Positions 8,139 to 16,500 of a DNA stretch of 64,000 nucleotides are shown in pieces; position 1 is the stretch's first letter, and the number at the start of each line of letters is the position of its first letter. The position numbers and the translations under genes are program-made. The notes below the pieces were generated by a model. The model was not told the DNA's origin. It saw only the letters and a program-made list of their open reading frames with translations, and made no database searches. The stretch comes from CAZGOM01 sp964542875. GTDB taxonomy: Bacteria > Planctomycetota > Phycisphaerae > Phycisphaerales > Phycisphaeraceae. The stretch covers positions 41,851 through 105,850 of the forward strand of contig CAZIWA010000002.1 in the NCBI GenBank assembly GCA_964542875.1, given 5' to 3'.

Positions 8139-8532
8139 TGGTGCTGAGGGTCCATTGGCCTGAGCCTGCCTCGGCGAGAGTGCAACGAGTATGGCCAGCC
8201 AGACGCCAGCGGATATCGAGCGTGATAAGCGAACCCGTCCAAGCGATTGGAGTGAATGTGCCGGTGTCGGCCTGAAGCACAAAACCCCGGCCGCTTGAGA
8301 CAGGACCTTCGTAAGTGAGATAAATTTTTCGGTGGGGGTCCAGAGGCGTGAGGGGCCAATTGGGCTGGGCCAGCCAGAGACAGGGGGGGACGGGAACCCG
8401 AAAGGTGGTGAGGCCGGCGTTCTCAACCCCTTGAGTGAGCGGGTTTTGCAGAAGCCAATCATAATGCGCCCCGGCAGATGTGGTATGCCAGAGAAGGGTG
8501 GTCAGGAGAAGTTGAGGGGTGTGCCTGGGCAT
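8110..8532 (-). CDS. Small LigD-type 3'-phosphoesterase-like protein
   Basis: 140 residues. The arrangement matches the phosphoesterase (PE) domain of bacterial LigD: H16 and H23-Y-D25 (AGAHYDWLLQ) align with the H-x5-HYDFRLE motif, and PHRKIYLTYEG (H67, Y71) aligns position for position with DHPLDYADFEG, followed by the usual G-R-G turn and a tryptophan near the end (GQWTLS). In LigD this domain trims 3' phosphates and ribonucleotides during end joining. Here the Arg of HYDFR is Leu27, so one catalytic residue of known enzymes is missing. There is no ligase or polymerase domain in the protein or beside it. Overlaps the convergent gene's 3' end. The family call rests on motif spacing. Confidence 0.6.
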   Translation of the reverse strand: MPRHTPQLLLTTLLWHTTSAGAHYDWLLQNPLTQGVENAGLTTFRVPVPPCLWLAQPNWPLTPLDPHRKIYLTYEGPVSSGRGFVLQADTGTFTPIAWTGSLITLDIRWRLAGHTRCTLAEAGSGQWTLSTITPTAAPDA

Positions 8533-8609
8533 TGATTTTCGGGTTAAGAAAACTGGCGCTCCGTGAGAAGTGCTTTACAATACCGTACAACAAGGAAAAG
8601 GATTTTCCC

Positions 8610-9308
8610 ATGCGCCCCACACGGATGAATCGGGTTGTGTTGATTGGATTGTTTGCCAGTGGTCTTGCCTTGAGCGGTTGCGCCGATCGCACCCTCTACG
8701 AAGGCCAAATGGCATTTGACGACAGGAAATATGAGCTCGCCGAGCAGAAGGTGACTCAGGTTCTCGCCGAGGACGATACGGAGTGGAAAGCTCTGTATCT
8801 CCTGGGCAAGATTCGCTTGGAGCAGGGCAGGTCTGCTGAGGCGATTGTTCCGCTTCAGAAGGCACTGGCCCTTGTGGAAGACGAATCCGAGCCCAAGGAG
8901 CAGGTGCTGGACGCACTTTCTGAAGCGTACCTTCAGCAGAAGCAGTACGACACGCTGGCCAATCTTCTCCAGCACGCCGTGAATGAAGATGGCGAGTTGA
9001 CCGATTATCTGCGCCAGGCAAAGTACCTGGGCAAGATGGGTGACGCTGACGGTGCGCTGCTGGCTTACCGTAAGGCGATCCGGTTTGCCGGTCCCAAGAA
9101 CGATCAAGCCTATCTGGCGCTTGCGGACTACATGGAAAGCATCGGTAAGACCGACCAGGCGATTCTTGCGGTGCGCAAGGCGTTGTACATCAGCCCGGGC
9201 AACAAGAAGACCATGGAACGCCTGCGCAAGTACGGGATCGTTCCCGGGCCCGCTGCTGCGGTTCGGCCGAGTGATGATGAGTTTGCCCTGGGCACGCTGA
9301 ATAAATAA
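8610..9308 (+). CDS. TPR-repeat lipoprotein
   Basis: 232 residues from the ATG at 8610, with AAGGAAAAGGA upstream; ATG at 8625 is an alternative. The signal peptide (MNRVVLIGLFASGLALSGC) ends in a lipobox, LSGC, so the mature protein should be lipid-anchored. The rest is tetratricopeptide-type helix pairs: AFDDRKYELAEQKVTQVL, ALYLLGKIRLEQGRSAEAIV, ALSEAYLQQKQYDTLANLL, AYLALADYMESIGKTDQAIL. TPR lipoproteins act as scaffolds at the cell envelope; partners are not evident. The gene ends in a strong shared terminator. Confidence 0.8.
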   Translation: MRPTRMNRVVLIGLFASGLALSGCADRTLYEGQMAFDDRKYELAEQKVTQVLAEDDTEWKALYLLGKIRLEQGRSAEAIVPLQKALALVEDESEPKEQVLDALSEAYLQQKQYDTLANLLQHAVNEDGELTDYLRQAKYLGKMGDADGALLAYRKAIRFAGPKNDQAYLALADYMESIGKTDQAILAVRKALYISPGNKKTMERLRKYGIVPGPAAAVRPSDDEFALGTLNK

Positions 9309-9332
9309 CGCCTCAGGCTTTTACGGACAATC

Positions 9333-9373
9333 AAAATTAAAAACACGCCTGAAAAAGGCGTGTTTTTAATTTT
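9333..9373. terminator. Bidirectional rho-independent terminator
   Basis: Perfect 18-bp inverted repeat around a GAAAA loop. The stem core is acacgcct/aggcgtgt and both outer flanks are A/T-rich, giving a T-tract on each strand. It sits between the convergent ends of the TPR lipoprotein (9308) and the giant minus-strand gene (9398), so it should stop both transcripts. Confidence 0.93.
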
Positions 9374-9397
9374 GTTTCTTGGACTTCAATGGGGGAC

Positions 9398-12300
9398 TTA
9401 CGGCTTGCGCTCGAGTTCGACATCCAGGGTGACGGGTGTGGTGCCGGCTTTGATCAGGCGTTCGATGGTTTGGTACTCAACACCGGCATCAATGACGAGG
9501 ATGACATCGTGCTGCGCTGGCATGAATGTTTTTTCGTTGAGCCGCAAGGTGAGCGAACCCCAGCGGATGAGCCGAAGGCGTTCGTGCTGGGGGTACTCAA
9601 AGACGTTTTCTTTTCGGAAGTAAATGTAAGGCAGCAATTTTCCAGTGGTTTTATCGCGTCCGGTGATCTGAAGCGGACGATTACCGATGTATTCAAATAC
9701 GTGTTCCTGAACGCCGGGCTCGAGTACGATGGGAGTTTCCCTGCGGCCTGGGCCGTAAGTCAGGTCGTCATTGAATGCGTCTCCATGGCTGACCATCACA
9801 AGGCCTGCGGGCAGGCCTGCGGCTTCGAAGGTGCCGTTGGCGTCGGTTTTGCCGGTCCAGAGCGTTGTGTAATCCCGCAGGCCCATGGGAATACCGGTGC
9901 GCTCAAGAGGTGTGAGATCAGCTCCCGGGCCCGCTTTGACGGCGACAATCTTATTCACGACGGGCTTGCCTTCCTGGGCGATGACCGTGCCCTTGAGGGT
10001 CGCGGAACCGGGGGCAAGCGTAATGGTTGTATTCACGACATCCGACTGGCGTGCAGCGGGCGGGAGGATTTTGTAAACCGGGGCGCAACCGGGGGTGACG
10101 ACCTTAAACACGATGTTGGCGTCAGGCCTGAAGCTGTTTTCAAAAGTGCAGCGGCCTTGAGCATTGGTTTGCCGGCTGGTGGAGCCAGTGGCCCAATAGT
10201 CGGTATTGATGGTGACTCTGGCAAACGGAAGAGGCTTGCCATCGGCGGTATTGACGGTGACGTTGAGCGTTTGGGCTTTTTGAAGCGTTAGAGAGGGGAC
10301 ATTGTCCAAATGAGCGCCAAAATAAGCGCTGTCTTGAATGGCGGGCGCGCCTGAGCCCAGAAGCCCGTTGGCGGACCAGCCAGCCAGCCATGAGATGCCC
10401 ACTGGAGTGCCTTTGACCTCTTCGCTGAAGAGCCCTTGAGCATCGGTGAGACCAGCAATGGGTCTGGCACGCCAGCCGGTAATGGGTTCGTTCATTTCCA
10501 GAAGGGCAATGATGTACGCGTGCGCAACGGGTTTGCCGCTGGGGTCCACTGCGCGCACGGCGAACCTGTGCCTTGCAGCAACAGGGATTCTGACTGTTGA
10601 CGCCGATTGGGGAATCGGCATGCTGATGCTTTGATAACGCGGGTCTTCGACAGAGACGGCGTGATCCATCGTCGGCGCGTCGGGAAGCGTAAATGCCGCG
10701 ACACCAGATGACGAGGTTTTAGCCGTGGTGGTCAGCCCCTCAAAAGCGGCGTTGAGCGTGAGCCCGACGTCGGGCATTGGGTTTCCTTCAAGGTCCACGG
10801 CTTGCACTGTGATGTGCCTGTTTTTTTTGTCGAGATTCAGTGGGCCTGCGGTGCGTTCGAACCAGATTTGAGACACCTTCAGGTCAATGCCGATGTCGTC
10901 AGGAATGCCTACAGCGTCCAGATAGACACCCAGGGCGTTTTGCCTGCCGGTGAGCCCGCCGACGAGCCGGGTATCGATGCGGAGTTCGCGTTCTTTGTCG
11001 TCGAGGATGACTTCATCGGTGGCCCAGGCTGCCTGCTTGAGAGCATCACGTTGATCGCGATTCCAAAAGCCTTCTTTATTTTCCACCAGCTCAATCAGCC
11101 CGAGGATGGAAAATCTGGCCTTCCCGGGCTGGTTGAGCGGTTTGCCGATCTTGGTGAGCCGGCCTTTGTATCGGACGACAACGATCGGATAGACAGCGGT
11201 ATCAATCGGCTGGCTTAGTGGAGAAGTGTGGTACGACTCCATGACGCCCTGAGAGCTTATGGTGAGCTGATTGTTGTCCCATGAAACGCCTTGAATGAAG
11301 GGCCAGACGTTGTAGCGCCAATAGTGGACCCAAATCCCCGAAGTGAGGATTCGGAGGCGGCATGCGGGATCAGGTGTGAGGGCGGGAAGTTCTGGTGCAA
11401 GGACGGGCACCTGAGGGAAGAGAGTCGGTTCAGGTGTGATGTGGAAGCCGCCTTTGTCTGGGCTGTAGCGCAAGGCGTACTCTTCCTGGCTTGGCGCCAG
11501 GAGAACGGTGTGGAGCGGTGGGGCCTGGCCGGGGCGAAGAATGCGGACTTCAAGCCGGACAGGTTCCTGAGGCGGGTTATTCCAGGTGAGCAGGCCGGTT
11601 TTATCAAATCGGGCATCGTAGAGTGGAACTTTTAAGCCTTTGTAGGTGGTGATGGTGACTGTGGCGTCTACGGGCTTGTTGAATTCGTCAAGGAGGCGGG
11701 CCTTGATGGGCACGCCGCTTTGGAGTGTGATGGGGAGCTTGAGCTGGTCTTGGGTTGTGCTGCCGGTGATTTTGGTGAAGCTGGGGACGTACCTGGGGTG
11801 GGTGATGCAAAGCGTGTGAGTGCCCGGGCCAAAAGGGCCAGTGCTAAAGGCGCCGTCTTTGCCGGTGGTGACGGTGGGGATGCGATAGAGATGGGCATTT
11901 TTGTCAAGGATGGACGTGGGAACGGTGACGTGCGCGCCTGAGACTGGTTTGCCGTCGGGGCCAGTGATGACGCCATGCACCATCAGACCTTTGCGCATGA
12001 CCAGAGGCACGCTGGAGGTGGCGATGTCTTCGGCGGTAAACGTGAGCCGGTTGCCGCTGTTATCCGTCAGCGGGCCGGACGCATAATCGGGGTGGTGAAC
12101 TCGGACGATGTATTGGATGGTTTCGCCAGGGCCGGGCTCCGCAGGTACAGGCGGGGTTTGAAATTGACCGTTTTCATCTGTGATGGCGATGGTTGTCCAG
12201 CGGTCCGGGTAGACCCTGCCGGGATATGAAACAGCATTTAAAACGACGCGTGCGATCGCCACGGGTTTGCCATGGGTATCGACAACCCGGCCGCTGAATG

Positions 12301-13249
12301 AAGTGGACCGGAGCATCATGAAGGACATGCTGGGCTTGTCGCCACGTTTGGAAGGAAGCGAGAGCTCGACGGGGATGAAGTCCTTGGCTCGAGGAACGAT
12401 TTTTTCCGAATAGGCCCAGTCATTCAATTCGGTGTTGAGCGGGGTGGATTGGTCAGTGGTGACCACGCCTTTGTCGTTGGTTTTGTAATGACGGGTGAGG
12501 TTTTGCCAGTCGTTCCAGACATCGATGTCGATGCCGACCAACGGCTTGCCCTGGCTGTCCGTGACTTTGACGTCGGTGTAGGTGCTGGCGTAGCTGACGT
12601 CCTGCTGATTTTCTACGGGGTCTTTTTCGATGCGGAGCTGCTTGATATCGCAATATGCGTTTGGCTCGGCGCCACGGAGGCCCATTCGGAAGAAGCGGTA
12701 TTTGTTTCCAAAGGAAGATTTGCCACGGGGGATTTTTCGGATGTCGACCCGGAGTTCATGAAATTCGCCGTCGGCATTGAATTGATTAGCGGGAACGGCG
12801 ACGAGCCCGCCCAGGCTGGGGCCGGCGCCTTCATCAAACCAGAGGCCATATTCCCCTGATGACCTTAAGCCTTTGGCCCGGTATTGCAGGACAAGAATGG
12901 GGTATTGGCTGATGAGGGGCTCATTACCCAGGGGGATGTCCCAGATGACACGCTGGCCCGGTGCACCGACGAAGAAATGGAGCCCTTGCGGCGTGGGGAG
13001 GCACTGGGCCACCAAGGCGTTTTCGTCGTAACTGCCCTCAACCCATGGGCGCGAAAGATTCAGAATGAGGCACTTGGCGGGGTTGGAGTCAGCGATTGTG
13101 AGAGTGTCGCTGTGGGTGATGTAATCAGGCTTTGCCGGTGTGGGGCGCTTAGCTGCGGCGGTGGGTTTGGTTTGAGCAACAGCGGCCAGACCAGGCACCA
13201 GACAGGCCAGGAAACACAAGACGATTGCAAGCGGAAAACGGATTGGCAA
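9398..13249 (-). CDS. Giant secreted protein with repeated carboxypeptidase-regulatory-like domains
   Basis: 1283 residues with a Sec signal peptide (MPIRFPLAIVLCFLACLVPG, cleavage near VAQT). At least seven modules carry the G-x-V-x-D-x-x-G-K-P-V/L pattern of carboxypeptidase-D-regulatory-like beta-sandwiches, for example VTDSQGKPLVGIDID, GRVVDTHGKPVAIARVVL, GVITGPDGKPVSGAHVTV, VRAVDPSGKPVAHAYII, VNTADGKPLPFARVTI and VIAQEGKPVVNKIVAV. Two other stretches, near residues 90-210 and 640-800, look like ligand-binding sandwich domains (VLQYRAKGLR, VVRYKGRLTK). The role is probably adhesion or carbohydrate binding at the surface; no catalytic motif is evident. It diverges from the giant gene at 13540 and shares a terminator with its convergent neighbour. 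Confidence 0.8.
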   Translation of the reverse strand: MPIRFPLAIVLCFLACLVPGLAAVAQTKPTAAAKRPTPAKPDYITHSDTLTIADSNPAKCLILNLSRPWVEGSYDENALVAQCLPTPQGLHFFVGAPGQRVIWDIPLGNEPLISQYPILVLQYRAKGLRSSGEYGLWFDEGAGPSLGGLVAVPANQFNADGEFHELRVDIRKIPRGKSSFGNKYRFFRMGLRGAEPNAYCDIKQLRIEKDPVENQQDVSYASTYTDVKVTDSQGKPLVGIDIDVWNDWQNLTRHYKTNDKGVVTTDQSTPLNTELNDWAYSEKIVPRAKDFIPVELSLPSKRGDKPSMSFMMLRSTSFSGRVVDTHGKPVAIARVVLNAVSYPGRVYPDRWTTIAITDENGQFQTPPVPAEPGPGETIQYIVRVHHPDYASGPLTDNSGNRLTFTAEDIATSSVPLVMRKGLMVHGVITGPDGKPVSGAHVTVPTSILDKNAHLYRIPTVTTGKDGAFSTGPFGPGTHTLCITHPRYVPSFTKITGSTTQDQLKLPITLQSGVPIKARLLDEFNKPVDATVTITTYKGLKVPLYDARFDKTGLLTWNNPPQEPVRLEVRILRPGQAPPLHTVLLAPSQEEYALRYSPDKGGFHITPEPTLFPQVPVLAPELPALTPDPACRLRILTSGIWVHYWRYNVWPFIQGVSWDNNQLTISSQGVMESYHTSPLSQPIDTAVYPIVVVRYKGRLTKIGKPLNQPGKARFSILGLIELVENKEGFWNRDQRDALKQAAWATDEVILDDKERELRIDTRLVGGLTGRQNALGVYLDAVGIPDDIGIDLKVSQIWFERTAGPLNLDKKNRHITVQAVDLEGNPMPDVGLTLNAAFEGLTTTAKTSSSGVAAFTLPDAPTMDHAVSVEDPRYQSISMPIPQSASTVRIPVAARHRFAVRAVDPSGKPVAHAYIIALLEMNEPITGWRARPIAGLTDAQGLFSEEVKGTPVGISWLAGWSANGLLGSGAPAIQDSAYFGAHLDNVPSLTLQKAQTLNVTVNTADGKPLPFARVTINTDYWATGSTSRQTNAQGRCTFENSFRPDANIVFKVVTPGCAPVYKILPPAARQSDVVNTTITLAPGSATLKGTVIAQEGKPVVNKIVAVKAGPGADLTPLERTGIPMGLRDYTTLWTGKTDANGTFEAAGLPAGLVMVSHGDAFNDDLTYGPGRRETPIVLEPGVQEHVFEYIGNRPLQITGRDKTTGKLLPYIYFRKENVFEYPQHERLRLIRWGSLTLRLNEKTFMPAQHDVILVIDAGVEYQTIERLIKAGTTPVTLDVELERKP

Positions 13250-13339
13250 TGACTTTTCCTTGTCGGATTCCAGGTTGCCAATAATTTAACACAAGGGCCA
13301 GCAATGCAGGAAGCGTTGATAAAGGAGGCTTGGATTACA

Positions 13340-13356
13340 CCTTGAGAAAGTCTCAA
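13340..13356. promoter_or_regulatory. Inverted repeat in a divergent intergenic region
   Basis: CTTGAGA-AAG-TCTCAAG, a perfect 7-bp dyad with a 3-bp spacer. It lies about 90 bp upstream of the minus-strand gene (13249) and about 120 bp upstream of the plus-strand promoter at 13462, so it could serve both divergent giant genes. Operator function is inference. Confidence 0.4.
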
Positions 13357-13461
13357 GATAGATTTGATATGTGAGCGTATAAAGCTCTTTTTTCGAGTCG
13401 TAATAGGCACTTTTCAGAAGTTCGAACTGCAAAGATAAAAGTGGAGTGGCTCTTTTATTTG

Positions 13462-13490
13462 TTGACGATATGATGGGAACAAAGTTTAAA
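13462..13490 (+). promoter_or_regulatory. Putative sigma-70-type promoter
   Basis: TTGACG (13462-13467), 17-bp spacer, TTTAAA (13485-13490), in an A/T-rich stretch unlike the surrounding coding DNA. The transcript would start about 43 bases upstream of the ATG at 13540, which has GAGGGA as ribosome-binding site. Confidence 0.5.
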
Positions 13491-13539
13491 TCATTGTTTT
13501 TGATTTAAGCAAATTTCTGGGTCTTCCCGAGGGAATAAC

Positions 13540-16500
13540 ATGTTGCGTAAAGATTTCTGGGATGTGCTTGACCATTCATTGGCTTCCAAGCTTGGTGAAC
13601 TACGGAATCGTTGGGTTGGTTCGCTGAACCGGGGGGTTCGCAAGTGGCGCGGTGAGCGTGGCAGAATGACGCCTGGGGCTCTGGTGGAACAGTTTGAAGC
13701 CAGGCTGATGATGACCGGGACGGATGTGCGGGTGATCGATGATGGCGATGCTGGATATTCCTCCACGCCGGGATGGATCGGATACGGCGGGCAGGGATAT
13801 CAAAATGATGTGCACTACACCGCTAAAGGTGATGGAAGCAAGAAAGCAACGTGGCTGTTTACGGACTTAACCCCAGGAACCTATAAGGTAGCTGCGGCAT
13901 GGTCTGCGCAGGCCAATCGGGCAACAGATGCGCCGTATGTGGTCACAGACGCGACGACCGGTGAGGTGCTGGCGATAACGAGTGTCAATCAGGAGCTGGC
14001 GCCGAATGATTTTTCAGACAGCGGAGCGTCATGGGAATTGATCGGTGATGCGCTGGTGGTGTTTGGGTCACAGGTGTCTGTGACATTGAGCAACAGCGCC
14101 AATGAATACGTTATCGCCGATGCGGTTCGGCTGGAGCGCACAGGCGACTTGCCTGTGGGCACGCCGGAATTGCTGGTTGTGGTCAACGGCCAAGTGCAGT
14201 CGACAGGCAAGAGCATTGATCTGGGAGATGTATATCAAGGGCAAACGCAGGATCGGACATTTACCGTCACGAATCTGGGGACTGCAAACCTGGAACTGGG
14301 GTCAGGCGGCATTGGGGTGCCGGCTGGTTTTGCATTGAGCGATGAACCCGAAGGATTGATTGTGGCACCGGGTGAGTCGATCCATTTCACCATTTCGCGC
14401 GTGACCAGCGAGATCGGCGAATCGTCAGGGGTTGTCTGGTTCACGACCAACGATTCGGATGAGGCAAAGTTCGAAACAACTTTGTCGAGCCGAGTGACAA
14501 GCACTCCCGTCGTGATCGATAACAAGGCGAGCGGTTTTTCAACCGCGGGAACCTGGATTCACTATGCCGGGCAGGGGTATGCCGGTTCGGTGCACTACGC
14601 TGCCGCGGGCAATGGTTCGATGACTGCGACGTGGACTTTCACCGGGCTTGATGCGGGCATTTATGAAGTGGCTACCACATGGTCGGTCCATGCAAACCGG
14701 GCGACGGATGCTGCGTATACCGTGCGCGATGTGAATTCCGGGACTGAACTGGCTGCAATTGAGGTCAATCAGGAAATTGCTCCTTCAGACTTTTCCGATG
14801 GCGGGGCGGCGTGGAAGGTGATCGGATCGCATGTTGAACTCAAGGGTTCGGTTTTAACCGTCACCCTGGATAATGCAGCCAACGAGTATGTAATCGCCGA
14901 TGCCGTGCGGCTGGTGAAGGTCGGTCAAGGCGCTGTTGAACCGGAGATTGAAGTTTCATTTTCCGATGTTGGAAACGTGATCTCAGGCGCAACGGTCGCC
15001 TTGGGCAACATCACTCTGGGTGCACCCGTTACGCGAACGATGACTGTGCACAATGCCGGCCACGCGGAATTGAATGTTGGGGAAATTACTCTTGCGCCGG
15101 GGATGAAGATCCTGGATTTAGGCGAAGGGTTTGTTGTGGCGCCTGGCGCGAGCGTGGATTTGACGGTGGAAATTGACCCCACCGGGCTTGGGAAAGGCGG
15201 CGGCGTAATCTCGCTTGCCACGGATGATGAAGATGAAGAGACGTTTAATACCGTGGTGACCTGGACCGGCGTAGATGCTCCACGGGTTATCGATGATGGA
15301 GACGCTGGTTTTTCAACTACTGCGGGCTGGACGTATTACCCGAACCAGGGTTACCAGAATGACGTGCGGTACACCGGATTGGGCGACGGCAGCAAGACGG
15401 CTACCTGGACATTTAATGACCTGGCGCCAGGGTTGTATCGCGTAAGCGCGACGTGGTCTGCCCAGGCGAATCGGGCAACCAATGCCCCGTACACGATTAC
15501 CGATACCGGGAATCCTTCCAAGGCAGTTACGGTTCTGGTGAATCAGGAATCTGCTCCAGGGGACTTGAGCGAAGCAGGGGTGAAGTGGAAAGACCTTGCT
15601 CAGACGTTTGAAGTGACTGGTTCTACCTTAACGGTGACCTTGGGCAACAATGCCAATGAGTATGTCATCGCCGATGCGGTGCGGATACAACGTGTTGAAA
15701 CGTTGGTGCAGGAACCAAACATTCTGGTAACGGATGCAGAGGGGAATCCGGTAAACCAATGGGATACGGGTACGACCTATCTGGGGGAAGAAGTCACCAA
15801 GACCTTCCATGTGACCAACATCGGCAATGCGAACCTGGTGTTTGGGCCGTCGGCCATCACGTTGCCCGCCGGGTATGAGTTGACTGCGGGGCTTGGCAAA
15901 TCCGTGCTTGCTCCCGGCGAATCGACGAACTTCACTGTGATGGTGGTTCAAACCGTCGGTGAATATGAAGGGGTGCTGGTCATCAGCACCAATGACCCGG
16001 ATCAAGGAGATTACGAAGTATCGGTTTACAGCAATGTGATCGTGAATCCCGCTGTGGACCTTGATCTTCTGCGGGAATATGTCGGCATCTATGGTGATTT
16101 TGAGATGTCGGGCCCGATTTTTCAGGGTAGTGATCTGACGTTCAGCGCTTTCCCGGAAGGGTTTGACTTTGGGCAAGGCGGGTCGGGCTTCAGGATGGCA
16201 GGCTTTGCAGCGACTCAGGACAGCGGCCCGCCGGAGTTCGACTTTAATGCGCTTGCCCTTTCGTACGAATGGACGGCGACGCTGGATGGAGTGGAGATCG
16301 CATCAGGTGACCATGTGGAACTGCTGGTGGGCAATGTTGACGTTGGGACTCTGGATGTGACTTTGAAGGTCTATGCCTTCACTGGAACTGCTCAGGAAGA
16401 GCTGGTGGGCGAATACAGCAGCCAGCACGTGGTGGAATATGACGATGTGACGCTGGTTCCAGATAGCTTTGGAAACACCGCCACCGGTGCGGGCAGCACG

